A DNA stretch of 64,000 nucleotides, taken from NCBI RefSeq assembly GCF_015706575.1, contig NW_024037059.1, positions 31,754,129 to 31,818,128 of the forward strand, given 5' to 3'. Below, piece after piece: positions 44,001 to 55,058 of the stretch. The DNA comes from Patiria miniata (taxonomy: Eukaryota > Echinodermata > Asteroidea > Valvatida > Asterinidae). A model generated the notes under the pieces. The model was not told the origin of the DNA. It worked only from the letters and a program-made list of their open reading frames with translations, and did not search any database. Both the position numbers and the translations under genes were made by a program. The first letter of the stretch is position 1; each line of letters begins with the position of its first letter.

Positions 44001-47000
44001 CTCGTGACCCGAATTAATTTTGTTGACTTGAATTTATGTCAACAAAATTCCGAAACAGCGGACTGTGTTTGTCCACAAACATCTAGTTTTCATTGCATTT
44101 TTTTGCGGGGGGCTAGACAAAGGTTGCCCCCTTGCCCCGTCAAACCGCGCCTGATATTTACCTCTGAACTATTAGGATCAGTCGGTCAGCCAAAAACTAA
44201 AAATCTTAAGAAAATAAATTTCAAGTTGCACCCATATAGAAGGCTAAATTAAATGATGCTATATTGCAAAGTGCTTTTTGCTATAAAGTTTTGTTTATTG
44301 AAATGAGTTTGTCATTAGTTGAACAAAATAATACAGCCATATTTGGCAAGATGTAGTCGACTAACTGCACCAATCCCCTCAGCAGCGTATCCAGCTTTTG
44401 ATGTCGGGGGGCAACCGCACATCCGCGCCGAAATGTAGACATGTTTTCTTCTCCGGACACTTGGCCTCCGTAAAATCAAGGGGGGGGGGGGGGGGCTGGT
44501 ACCCATTTTCCAAATGGGGGAGCTCTCCAAAACTGACCATTATTATGCATACTACATATTGTATGGACATTTTCACGGTGCGTTGTAATGGTTGTTGAGG
44601 GGTTTTTACTATTCTATGCGAGGCAACACACCCGCATCTTCTGGGATTGCACTGGTTATTATAGGCCGTTCTTTGCGTAAAAGTCGCTCTAACACAGAGT
44701 CGGCGGAACTGGAATTTGGTATTCATATTTTTTTTTCACTTGTTAATATTTTTGTTAGTTGGGGTCTTAGACAGAGCCGGCGGTAATAAAAAAGTGTCGT
44801 GCTTTTTCCTATACCGGGAACCCAAATAGGTTCGGTTGAAAATGAGAACCATAATACAAAGGGATGCCCTAATCGCTTATACGCATGCGTACATAAATTA
44901 TGCTTCAAGAGTGTCTATTTTCGTTTCATGCGGTGGGATTGGAATACAGGAAAAGGACACACTGAAACAACACAAAACGAAACATGAATAAGGGAAGTTA
45001 AACAAAAAATAAAATGGAAAAAAAAAACTTCCGCGACGAAACGGTCAATTTTCTTTTCCCCTTTGTTTTAGCAAACCGAATGTATTATTTATGTCCTTCG
45101 TTTGAACAATCGAAATGCTACAAAACTGTTCTTTTTTAAATTACGAACACCAAAGATGTTCCAGGAGTCACCTCAGCGCACAGCCTGCATCAGTTTCGAT
45201 CTGGTGTCCGTTTGATAAAGTGTACTAAAAGAGTGCACCGGTAAACTGTACTAAAGGAAATGTCTGAATCGCCATTGCACTCTCATGACATTTAGAACTG
45301 AAACACGGAAACAAGGGAATAGACAGACAATCAGCAGATCAAGACTATATATGCAGCGACACAGCATCGAGCAAAGCATCTCTGAAAAAGTTGATTTGAG
45401 TTGGGTGATGTACGCGTTGGATCACAGCCCGATCCTACGGAAACATTAAACTATTACGACATTCCACGTATGATTTAAAGAGCTATCTCTAAACTTGAAC
45501 TAAAGCAAGACCAATCCATTTTGATAAAGGTGAACAATTCACCCATTATAAGTCTAGAAGCCACTCAGGATAAAGAGCTCAGGCATGCAACTAGGAATTT
45601 AACAACAAAAAATGAGGAAACTCCAAACCACACAAGACTTTGTACAGTATTTTTCAATTTGTAATGGCATTCATCATGAGAAGAAAAAAAAAAACGAGGA
45701 AATCAGCGGGTCCGAGGAAAAGTTGCATGCCTGGGAGCTATTAAAGAAAAGCGAAGGGGGACAGAAACAGAAAAGGAATTAAAAGAAAAAGTACACCGAT
45801 ACGAAAGAAAACAATTATTATATATATTTGTTTGTTTTTTAAAATTATTACAACCAAAAACCCCTGTTGTTCGTTTATTACTGAAAAAACCTTACCGAGT
45901 TGCACATGCGGGCCTATGATCATGAAGGTCTATTCAAAGGCAATTTCATTGTATGCATTTCGTAAGCATTCCTGTTACGAAAATTATTAAAACTTGGCTT
46001 TTAGTTTTCTGACAATGATCAGAAAATTAGTCCATATTGATGGAATGAACATATACGTATAATCAAACTCGAAAAGTGATTGTTGAACATGTGAATACGA
46101 AACAGAAGCAACCGATCCATTTGTAAAAACTGCAAGTTAGAATCGCAGTGTTGAATATCCAGGGTGGATAAAAAAAAAACGAAACCGAGGTTTTATTGCT
46201 AATTGGAACAGAACATGTGAATCAAAGGGAGATATCCTCTATTAGGGTGGACTCTCCTCTTTAAAATGACACTCTGATCATGCCCTTACATTCACGGTTG
46301 ACTGAGCAGTGACAATTTTATGAAAGGGTCTATTTTATGAAAGGGTCTATTTAGAGAATTGCGCCACTTTTCACGGCGAAATCTCTTTTTCCCGGTCCCC
46401 CACCTGCCTTGATTGGCAATCATAGCCTTTCACACGCAGATTCGAAATAGACCTTTCATAAAATTGGTCGCTGCTCAGTCAACCATGAATGTAAGGGCAT
46501 GATTAGGGTGTCATTTTAAAGAGGAGATTCAACCCTAACAGAGGATATCTCCCTTTGATTCTCACGTGCCATACTTTTGTTCCAATTAGCAATAATATCT
46601 CGGTTTCGTTTTTACTATCCACCCTGTATAACCATTTGTATCTATACTTGTGAGGTATAAACACAAGGAATTAAACTTGTGTATCGCCATAAGAAACCAA
46701 TTAAATTAAAACACATTAATTAACTAACACACAATACTAACCCAGCAAGAATAGTTGTCACTAGTGATGGACGCTTGGAAGTTCGTGTAGGTGAAGGTGA
46801 CGATTGGTCTTTTCTTGGAGATAAAGGTGACGATTGGTCTTTTCTGGGAGGCAAAGAAGGTACTTCTTTGTCTTTGTCTTGTTGCGTGGCCTGGATGAGA
46901 TGAATGGGTTTTGGGGGTCTAGGCGGCGGTTTACCACTTGATACAACTGGCATGGTCTCGTGTCTCTCATCAACGCGTCTTGGAACTGGGGGAGGTATCT

Positions 47001-50000
47001 GCTCATACGTCTGTTCCTTGAAGCTGTTTAGTTGCCTTTCAGAAATTCTCAGGATGTTTGTGTTAAGTGAAGGAAGCTCGTCCCGTCTGTGGACATCTAT
47101 GGTTGGTTGAGTTATTGATCGTACTTGAAGCTTGCTGAACGCAGGTATGTAAATCATGTCATCATCGCCAGACGTCTGCTGATTTGTGTTCAGCAGCTGA
47201 CAAACTGTCACACTGAATTGACGTTGACCAATTATCTTCAGAGGGGACATATTAATGAGTACATCATCATTTGCGTCTGCAAGTTCTTGTGATTGAGGGC
47301 TCACATTTGGCCGAGACAGCGTTACCTCAAGAGGCAAGCTGAGCGCCAAGATCTTAGACACAGCACAGTCTCCTAACAATTTGGCATTATCGTGGAAGTT
47401 GGCTTTAGCGAACGTTGGCACAGTGATAGTGCCTACTTCGCCAACCAAAGAACGACTTCTATCCATCTGTACAACCTCGCAATCGTCATTTGGACAACAA
47501 TATGGCTCTGGCTCAAAACTGGTCAATCTGACGACGTCATGTTGGTACAAATTATCCAACTCTTCCGGGACTTTGTATGTTGTCTCTACGTGGACTTCTT
47601 TACAAATGCGCGCTTGTAATAGGTCTTCCACGGTGCTCCAGGTATTCCCCAGGACCTAAAAGGAATTCGTGTTATACTCGGTTCTAATAAACGTTGAAGC
47701 ACAAAAAACACCCACACACCCACTCTCAAATTTGTATCCTTGTGGACACATTCCTTTGTTCTCGTGTAGTAAAGTGTTCAATTTTGAAAGTGAAGTTTCA
47801 AAATGCTCTTATTTTAACCAGAATTAGTTTCCTTGGCTGAAATTTGGACTTAATATCCCTTTTCTAAAACTCTTCCATTTGCGACTGACCAACCCACCTT
47901 GGAAATTCCTAGTTTTTGAGTAAAACCCATATATCTATTTCGTGAAAACCTTGTGGAGACCTATTCATCTATAGAAATTGCCCTGTGGAGACTTTTACAA
48001 TGTTTTGTTCCCTATTGTGTGTGTGTCTCCACAAGGATACAAATGTGTAGTCACACCCACACACTTGCATTCCGAGTACGAGTACGAGTACTTCTATTTC
48101 CGAATCAACTTTCAGCCCCCCCCCTCCCTCCCCCACACACACACACACACACAAATAACGCGACCCCCCCCCCCCCCCCCCAAAAAAAAAAACGGTCTGT
48201 ATATAATTAAAATGAGATTATTATTATTTTACAAATTTCAGATTTTGTTTACAGCCCGACAATATTTCGGTACCGTCGGGACACCGCCTCCACTTTACAA
48301 TCGCTAATGTAGGCGGGGTCCGGGACCCGGTCCACTCACAAGGCGCGCATGTATTTTGTGCGCAATTTCAGCAAACGGCATTTAGTCTTTTTTGGATTGA
48401 GCATACACAGTGGCGTAGCCAGGAATTTTTCAGTGGGGGGGGGGGCGTCAATCGCTTCTCAAAAGTGGGGGGGGGGGACATAACTTGATCAGAACTGATG
48501 CGAGCGCGAAGCGCGAAGCCCTTACGACGTGGGGGTTCGGGGCCCGCTTAAGGGCCCCGAAAAAAATGGATTCTCGATGCTCTGTGGTGTGATCTGAGGC
48601 AATTTCTCACCACTTTAACCAATAATTTTCTTAGCACAAAAGATAAAAATGTAAACATAATTTTCGAGGTTTTCTCAGCTAAAGGCATTAGAAAAAAAAA
48701 TTGAACATTGTTTTCGAGGTTGGAGTCATTGAATCAGCTACCAGAATTCTGAGCTATAGGCGTGCGGTTCGGGGCCCGCTTAAGGGCCCCGAAAAATTGT
48801 GGATTCTCAATGCTCTGTGGTGCTATCTGAGGCAATTTCTGACCACTTTAACCAATATTTTCTAAGCAAAAGATACATTGTAGTACATAATAGGGCCCTG
48901 TAAATGAGACACGAGTTCAAAAATCTGGGGGGGGGGGACATTTGATATCGTGTCCCCCACCCTTCAAAAAGTGTGGGGGGAGGGGACCAGTCCCCCTGTC
49001 CTCCCAGGATTGACGCCCATGGCGTCATGTAGATCAATGATAAATTGTTTTAGAAACTCAACATCTCAGTGGGGGGCGACTGGGTTCCCCCCCCCCCACC
49101 CCACGCCCCGCCGTGGCTACGCCACTGATTTCAAGGAATTTTAATTGGTCTATTATTATTATTTAGCTTATATGAATGGAGGAAAAAGTTTGTGTGTGGC
49201 CGATTCGCGTGATATCGCTGACTGAAACTGTGTGACCCACGGATCACCTGTCTATAATACGTGTTTCGTGGTGTGAGCGAGCAGTGCAGTGGGTGTTAAT
49301 ACGCATTTTAGATTATCATTATGCGCTATGTCACGCCGGTTGTCAGCTTACTGGTCCGCGGTCGCCGGTCGAAGGGTCGTTTCTCAGTGGTCATCATGTG
49401 GATCATTCGCGACTATTTAGATTTAGATCAATGATAATTTTTTTAGAAACTCAAAATCTCAGTGGGGGGGGGGGGCGACAAGATTTCATGGGGGGGGGGC
49501 GGACGCCCCCCGGTGGCTACGCCACTGCCCATACATAACCACAATCGGAAAAAGTTTAATCGCTAAAATAAAGCATGAAAGTATAAAACTCATCAGGAAA
49601 AATAATTACAATTTGTTGAAGATAACGGACAGTCTATCTTCAGTATTCGCACTAGCCTACGAGACATCAAAACACCGTTTAAAGAATCAGAAATTAAATT
49701 CCAGAAAATATGCACGCTGCGATACAGACACTAGACTTAAAACTAGTGCCACTAAAAACATCTTTTATAATGTGGGAAAATCCTACCTTGAAAAGTGAAG
49801 GATAGGTCTTAGGAATAAGAACCCCCGTGCCACCTCTTCCCTTGGCGATAGCGTAGTCAGAGGTCTGGGAGTTGCAGACCAGTAAGATGGTGTCTTTAGG
49901 GCATCCAGGGACCGTACTCTCATCATCAACTACTACTGCAACCTTCATGGATGCAGGAGTTGCTACCTTGGCAAGTTCATGAACATCCACCACAGGTCCA

Positions 50001-50770
50001 ATCTTCTTTCCCCAGTCTTTCCTCGGATACACAAAGACATCAGTAGTCACGGGAATTTGAATTACTCGGTCCGGATGTTCCCAAGGACAGGCTTCCACCA
50101 CTTCAATTTTACTCAAATTCATTTCCCCGTTAAAATCAGGGTCTAACCCAGGGATTCCGTGAAACTTGCCTCGAATTCTCTGACCCTCATCATGAACGAG
50201 ACGAACACGTTGTGGCAGTCGTTCATAAATACTATCCAGGCTTACAATGATGTGCGATTTGTCGATTTTCTTGGCGAAGGAGTCCTTCAGGTCACCGGAC
50301 AGTTTGACGGTTCGACCTGATCGTACGTTCTTGCACTGAATGCTTGGCCTTCCAACCAGGGTACTTCTCGTCAGTAATTTCAAACGATCACCAACTTTGA
50401 TGTTGAGATCCTTATCTGGCTTTACTGCACGAATATACTCGGGAAAATCTAGAATCATTTGATCGAGTGTTTTATAGACGTAGCCATCCTTAAACGAAGA
50501 TAGAACCTCGAACTGAGATTCACTAAAGTGTCTGTCGACTGTAAGTAGCCCCTTTTTGCTTGGCCCAGCATACACGGAATCGAATGTAATGTTGACTTCC
50601 TCTTTGACGGTTAGAATGCGGAGGATGTCGCCCCTGGAAAAGTCTCTCACCTCACTATCCTTCTCGATTGAGCCATATATCCCATCTGCTATTTCAACAA
50701 CTGCAGGAAGCTGGGATTTGTGCTTTTCAACAAAACTGAGAAGACTTTCTGGCGTATCAGAAGCAGCCAT
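37768..50770 (-). CDS. THEMIS/GAREM-family adaptor: two CABIT modules, SH3-binding prolines, tyrosine motifs, SAM
   Basis: Exons in order: 50770-49787, 47655-46742, 43717-43599, 42794-42723, 39722-39648, 38856-38758, 38012-37768. All have GT/AG borders and join in phase to 835 residues. The start ATG has GCGCCATGG context. CABIT 1 is about residues 10-245 (PSIQCKNVRSGRTVKLSGDL holds the usual CABIT cysteine). CABIT 2 is about 250-515; its core cysteine is not obvious. PPPVPRR at 549-555 and PPPRPPKP at 571-578 follow, the latter like the GRB2-binding stretch of THEMIS. Tyrosine motifs lie at about 673-745 (GDYEVT, PDYEVT, AEYETD, DGYEKP). The SAM domain is about 766-832. THEMIS acts in antigen-receptor signalling and GAREM in growth-factor/MAPK signalling, both through GRB2; a cytoplasmic adaptor role is inferred. 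Family is firm, orthology to THEMIS or GAREM is not. Confidence 0.88.
38758..38856 (-). CDS. THEMIS/GAREM-like exon 6: acidic tyrosine exon
   Basis: Acceptor TGTACGGTAG, donor GTACGT, phase 1/1, 99 nt. Contains AEYETDSDGDDYERPGDGYE, with three tyrosines in acidic context that could serve as kinase/SH2 sites. Being phase 1/1 it can be skipped without losing frame. Confidence 0.78.
39551..39666. repeat. Local duplication covering the 3' end and donor of exon 5
   Basis: ACGACACCAATGCATGCCCC occurs three times (39551, near 39598, 39618); in two of them it is followed by GTGTACTTACTATGACAGGG, which on the minus strand is the exon 5 end plus its GTAAGT donor. The outer copy is an orphan donor with no exon body. 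Confidence 0.8.
39648..39722 (-). CDS. THEMIS/GAREM-like exon 5: YEVT exon, second copy
   Basis: Acceptor GATTTATTTACAG, donor GTAAGT, phase 1/1, 75 nt. Codes KEVGKEGVRVQDETPDYEVT, a clear duplicate of exon 4 (KLVGKEDC...GDYEVT). Confidence 0.8.
40383..40534. mobile_element. 152-bp mariner-like hairpin MITE, GTGGATAAAAAAAA ends, copy 1
   Basis: TA on both sides. CAGTGTGGATAAAAAAAA then CGAAACCGAG at the left pairs with CTCGGTTTCG and TTTTTTTATCCACCCTG at the right; GGAGATATCCTC marks the centre. In the C/D-type intron between exons 5 and 4 of the minus-strand gene. Confidence 0.8.
40603..40888. mobile_element. 286-bp foldback MITE, CACTGAAAAA ends (mariner-like)
   Basis: TA on both sides. 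CACTGAAAAACTGCCTGGGT at the left pairs with ACCCAGGCAATTTTTCAGTG at the right. Inner symmetry (ACCAAAGAAAGGGTGAA / TTCACCCTTTCTTTGGT) continues to a centre near 40745. No coding capacity. Confidence 0.85.
41019..41569 (-). mobile_element. TIR element, TTCGCTCGTACC ends, copy B
   Basis: Full-length copy of 31841-32388 in the opposite orientation, with the same ends and the same interior (GAACGGTCGGATTGCATTAT reads on the other strand). Slightly longer because of CGTACCCCGTACC-type end variation. Confidence 0.85.
41690..42610. repeat. Region of degenerate GAAAAGCAGA / TCTGCTTTTC motifs
   Basis: GAAAAGCAG or its complement CTGCTTTTC, with CGAACGTT-type words, recurs more than a dozen times on both strands over 0.9 kb, in places as hairpins (CTGCTTTTCTGCTTTCGG-AAAAGCAG near 42110). 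No clean ends were found. The style resembles the element at 10799-11500 with a different motif. Confidence 0.5.
42723..42794 (-). CDS. THEMIS/GAREM-like exon 4: YEVT exon, first copy
   Basis: Acceptor TTTATTGCAG, donor GTAAGG, phase 1/1, 72 nt. Codes KLVGKEDCRDDRAGDYEVTL. Both its frame and its acceptor region resemble exon 5, so the pair arose by exon duplication. Confidence 0.8.
42833..43580. repeat. 74-bp minisatellite with a four-unit higher-order repeat
   Basis: About ten head-to-tail copies of a ~74-bp unit (GAGGTT(C/A)GCGGTGGAGGATT ... GGATTGGGTTCATCTAT). Variants (TTCGCGG + CTTTGG; TTAGCGG; GGCTGATGAGG; TTTATTTATGAGG) recur in the same order in copies 1-4 and 5-8, so a ~303-bp block has duplicated. 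It ends about 20 bp from the donor of exon 3 of the minus-strand gene. Confidence 0.92.
43599..43717 (-). CDS. THEMIS/GAREM-like exon 3: proline-rich exon
   Basis: Acceptor GGTTACACAG, donor GTAAGC, enters phase 2 and leaves phase 1, 119 nt. Codes FRYPGNKAPSSPTSPTPPRS then PTSRHPQQRALPLAPVENQ, a Ser/Pro stretch suited to SH3 binding or proline-directed phosphorylation. It is the only exon I found whose phases bridge exon 2 (phase 2 out) and exon 4 (phase 1 in). Confidence 0.75.
43718..44384. other. Intron between exons 3 and 2 of the minus-strand gene
   Basis: No feature recognised. Confidence 0.35.
44385..44640. repeat. Copy of the 5.5-kb poly-G element
   Basis: CCGAAATGTAGACATGTTTT, CTCCGGACACTTGGCCTCCG, TAAAATCAAG, a G run and GGTACC match 5519-5640 in the same orientation; ends not defined. 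Confidence 0.55.
44641..45579. other. Intronic DNA without recognised features
   Basis: Part of the 3-kb intron between exons 3 and 2 of the minus-strand gene. Nothing recognised. Confidence 0.4.
45580..45733. mobile_element. CAGGCATGCAACT-end MITE, copy 1
   Basis: CAGGCATGCAACTAGGAA at the left, AAAAGTTGCATGCCTG at the right. Flanked by AGAGCT / GGAGCT, consistent with a 6-bp target duplication. The same element is at 60917-61060. CAGG ends and a short duplication suggest a hAT-type relative. Confidence 0.8.
46160..46626. mobile_element. Mariner-like MITE, GTGGATAAAAAAAA ends, copy 2, with nested insertion
   Basis: CAGGGTGGATAAAAAAAAAA, CGAAACCGAG at the left; CTCGGTTTCG and ATCCACCCTG at the right. 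Same family as 40383-40534, but the hairpin is opened by 300 bp at 46240-46540. Confidence 0.8.
46240..46540. mobile_element. Nested palindromic element in the 46.2-kb MITE
   Basis: TTAGGGTGGACTCTCCTCTT, AAAATGACAC, CATGCCCTTACATTCA at the left match the complement at the right (46440-46539). TTTATGAAAGGGTCTATT is duplicated near 46318-46350. It splits the outer MITE at the CCTCTA centre. Confidence 0.8.
46742..47655 (-). CDS. THEMIS/GAREM-like exon 2: rest of CABIT 2 and proline motifs
   Basis: Acceptor TTCCTTTTAG, donor GTTAGT, enters phase 0 and leaves phase 2, 914 nt. Begins VLGNTWSTVEDLLQ. Contains TITVPTFAKANFHD (second CABIT core, LP-x-F style), then QIPPPVPRR, GKPPPRPPKP and a duplicated PRKDQSSP. 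The donor is not the strongest consensus; the frame runs on for eight codons, so read-through would truncate the protein. Confidence 0.88.
48140..48192. repeat. CA microsatellite followed by poly-C and poly-A
   Basis: (CA)n at 48134-48152, then a C run and an A run. Confidence 0.9.
48411..49528. mobile_element. hAT-like element cluster, CAGTGGCGTAGCC ends
   Basis: CAGTGGCGTAGCCAGG at the left; GGTGGCTACGCCACTG at the right. The eight-base flanks AGCATACA and CCCATACA agree at six positions, as expected of an 8-bp hAT duplication. A second internal right end lies at 49111-49126, and its lead-in (GATCAATGATAA, AGAAACTCAA, ATCTCAGTGGGGGG) is repeated before the outer one, so one copy sits beside or within another. 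A ~240-bp block with GGGGCCCGCTTAAGGGCCCC is also duplicated (48530, 48770). No transposase frame. Confidence 0.7.
49787..50770 (-). CDS. THEMIS/GAREM-like exon 1: start, CABIT 1 and start of CABIT 2
   Basis: ATG at 50770 in GCGCCATGGCT context; donor GTAGGA, phase 0, 328 codons. Begins MAASDTPESLLSFVEKHK. LPAVVEIADGIYGS, KTLDQMILDFPEYI and VGDRLKLLTRS match the CABIT order seen in THEMIS and GAREM. KFHGIPGLDPDFNGEM and VVDVHELAKVATPASMKV start the second module. The frame continues three codons upstream without an ATG. Confidence 0.92.
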
Positions 50771-51699
50771 GGCGCACAAAAATGTGACAATTAGACGGCA
50801 AGAATATTACCAATTGCCTAGGATTCACTGTGCACAACACTCGTACAGTCCGATAACATGTTTTATTCCATTTCATTTCCGTCTATGACGTTCACTCGTT
50901 GCACCATTTCCTGAACTTTGTTCCTTTTCTACATCAGTGATCTTGAACCGACCTTTGTTATGCTTATGAACGTGCTATTGAATGTTATAAAAAGAACTTA
51001 GTTTACGGTTGGATACGAAGAAAGGTTAAGCTGTGGCAGATTCAAGTTCGATTTATAGCCATAAACTATTTAACATTCAACTCGTCTATCGGAACAGTAT
51101 CAAGTTCCAAAAAATACCCCAATATATAACGCATACGGCTAAAGACCGTGTCCCACTTTATGAAAAAAAAGACAATGAATGTTGTATAGGCCTAGTCACA
51201 TGATACTGACTCAAAAAAATAATTACAAAAAATAAATTCTTACCCGCGTTGGGACTGCACTGGCGATCCAAGCTCCCTCAGTATTTTAAGAGCGTTTCTA
51301 ATCGACCTGATTTGACTTCACTTCATCTACAAACTTAATACGGATATTTTTTTCCATCAAATACGATTAAGGAGTGGTCGTTCGCTTGTATATTGGTGGA
51401 TTATGTGATGTCGCGACTCGCGAGGTATTCTTCCTATGACTGTATAGGCCTAAGTGCACATAAAAGAAAAACACATCAATTTGCATTATCGGCAAATGAC
51501 AAGAGTCAAGACGCTCCAGAGTCCAATATTACGCCTGACTCGTAATTCAAATCTTTGGAATTTGTACGGTGTGTGATGGCTTTCTGAACTGGGGATAAAA
51601 CCGGCTTTTAAAATTTCCGTTCACAAAGTTGGGAAAAACAAACATTGAACTACTGCAATATTGTGTGGGCAGTACTGGGCACGCACAAGCACTAACAAA

Positions 51700-51700
<1 letters not shown>
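50771..51700 (-). other. 5' UTR and upstream DNA of the THEMIS/GAREM-like gene
   Basis: Upstream of the start codon. No TATA-type signal that I would defend, and any non-coding first exon cannot be located by reading. Nothing else recognised. Confidence 0.4.
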
Positions 51701-52572
<872 letters not shown>

Positions 52573-53732
52573 ATTTCACGCGTTTGTGTACGCGACACCG
52601 TTAACGAGCGCGGCAAAAGGTGCCCCCAAAACCCAACTCCCTCATTTCTGGGCACGCTTCCAGAAACACCCACGATCCCTCCAATCCTATACCTCGAATT
52701 ACAATCAAATTTCTAGAACCTATCATGACATGACACAATGTCGAACGTCCTCTAGAATCCAGCAACTTGTTACAGATACTATTATTGGAGACATAATGAC
52801 GTTATGATTTGATTGCATTTGCGTTTTAAATGATGGGAACTTGATGGCTGTCGTCCGCGGGTACAAGCTTCGATCGACTCGAGTTTATTCGACTTGATTC
52901 GAGAGTCGAAGGTCCATCACCACTCGAGTCACGAAGAACTTCCAGGTCGGTTACACTGCACGTCAAGTTGTAAGCTGGCTTGTGCTCTATAATGTGTACA
53001 TGAAGGCATATAGTCTGTCGTCACCCATCGCAACGATAAACCGGTGTCAATGCCAATACTTAAGCGTCTTCAGAAGATTATACCCATTCCAGCCTCAGAC
53101 GTCACACAGTCGAACGTCATGCACCTAAAATGAACATATGCCATCGTACTCGACTCTGTCGACTCTGGGACAAGTTAAGCCAGTGAAGGCACAACAGGCA
53201 AGGCTAATGCCAAATATTAGTAAACTGTCACGATGAACAAGACGCCAATAATCTGTAACCCCGGCCCCACAACGTTGTGGCTTCCTCGCCTGATCTCCTG
53301 AACACACAACAGATACACCTTTTTACTTTGGAGTGGTGATATTGTGGTACATGTTCATGTACAAAGTCAGAAACTGCAAACTAAAAAAAGTAGTCCCGAT
53401 TCTCATTTTTGCATGTGTTCGCCTGATTAGCTGTGGAACCTGGCTCACCACTTGTTAAAACAAATTAGTGTTTCTTAAAGTCGATGACACTTTTTTTGGC
53501 CGGGGGTGGGGGGTCATCAGTGAATCCAAACATTTCATTGCTATACAGTACACACCATCAATTCTCCTTCAGTCCTCCACCGCAGTTCCCTAAACATTAA
53601 TCCTGCCCTAGTCCCAAACGACACATCCATCCTCAAACTCCCCACCCACTCCCCACCATTAGTTCTTACTCAATCCTTCCAAATTCAATCCTTCCTCTGT
53701 TCCCAAAACACCACAACATTCCCCAAGGACCC
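52573..53732. other. Intergenic DNA
   Basis: No gene recognised. 53560-53730 is C-rich, CTCC-type low complexity. Confidence 0.4.
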
Positions 53733-54330
53733 TAATAATAATAATAAGCATTTATAGAGCGCTCTTACACATAAGGTTTACAGCGCTTAACAGCAAAGTT
53801 AGTTACAGAAACTTAGACTCAAAACTGTGAAAACTGTGAAAGCAGATTAACGATTGAACAGAAAAGTCTTGACTCTTGAGACAGTTCTTGAACCCTTGAA
53901 GTGTTTGTGCTGAGCGCATTTCCCTTGGAAGACTGTTCCAAAGACGTGGGGGAACTACAAGCAGTGTGTTGTCTGAACCGGACCGAAGGCCAGGTCGTCT
54001 GGGGTGATACACGTCAATGAGAGTGGTGAGATATGAAGGGGCGTTGTTATGGAGACATGTGTAGACTATGATGAGGATCGTGAAGACGATTCGGTGGTGG
54101 GCCGGGAGCCAGTGAAGTTGATGGAGGAGAGGTGTAACGTGTTCAAACTTCCTACATTTGTGGATTAATTTGGCAGCACGGTTTTGAACCTGTTGCAGCC
54201 GCTGGACATCCGAGGACGAAATTCCTTTGAGCAAGGCGTTAGCGTAGTCAAGCCTAATTGAAGTGACGACAGCCCGACCCTTGTCTCTCTCAGTATACCC
54301 CAACACCAATTTCATTGCACTGTAGATGGG
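53733..54330 (-). mobile_element. L2/CR1-like LINE 3' fragment
   Basis: The minus-strand frame has RLDYANALLKG, RLQQVQNRAAKLIHKCRKFE, HVTPLLHQLHWLP, NNAPSYLTTL and PPRLWNSLPREMRSAQTL, a standard C-terminal series of L2/CR1-type reverse transcriptases. The block usually between LLVVP and LWNSLP is shortened. The tail is GCGCTCTATAAATGC then (TTA)n. The frame is open over about 170 codons, but the 5' part is missing. Confidence 0.9.
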
Positions 54331-54674
54331 GTAATCTTTCAGGTGGCTGTGGAACTGGACCATTGTCAAACTGAAATCTTCTCCAGTGATCAGTTCATAC
54401 ACATTATCTGTTTAGGTTGATGGCTTTGAGGAGCATCCCCCATCAATTAGAAAAATGCGGTCTACTCGAATATTGAAACCAACGTACACAGTGAAAAAAA
54501 ACATCAAGTCTCATTATTTCACACAGTTCAGAGGAATGGGTTTGCACACAATGTTTTATTGCCAGTTTCATTTCACGGAGTCTTTCAAAATGGACTGGTC
54601 AGTTTCAGATTCCATGTATGTTGGAGACACAACACAATGTGCCATCACTCCATCATCGGGAATATACCCGAGTA
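54331..54674. other. Intergenic DNA
   Basis: Nothing recognised. Confidence 0.35.
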
Positions 54675-55058
54675 TTAACCCTGACCATCCTCAATCCTCC
54701 AAAATCCTCCTTGTGGTTTTGGAGGATTGAGGCTGAATGATATTTTTCAGAAAAGGATTTTGGAGGATTGAGGCTGAATGGTATTTTTTTAGAAAAGGAT
54801 TTTGGAGGATTGAGGCTGAATAGTATTTTGAGGCAGGACTCAATGACTATTTTGAACGATTGAGGGGCTGATGGGTACCCTTCATTTGAACATAAGTGCA
54901 ACATTTTTGGATGAGGATTTTGGAGGATTGAGGATGAATGCATTTTGAGGCAGGACTGTCTGAAAATTTTGAAGAATTAAGGTGCGGTTGTAAAATTTTG
55001 GAGGATTTTGGAGGATTGAGGATGGTTCTTAGCAAAAAGGCCTAGAGGGTTAGGGTTC
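54675..55058. mobile_element. TTAACCCT-end MITE, copy 4, with internal minisatellite
   Basis: TTAACCCTGACC at the left; GGGTTAGGGTTCA at the right (border decayed). The interior is tandem GGATTTTGGAGGATTGAGGC units with spacer GAATGATATTTTTCAGAAAA. It abuts the next element directly. Confidence 0.65.

Noticed and set aside
45896-45929. 34-nt possible micro-exon (minus strand) between THEMIS/GAREM-like exons 2 and 3
   Set aside because: It would need a weak phase-0 donor in exon 2. The proline-rich exon at 43717-43599 fits the GTTAGT donor and all phases better.
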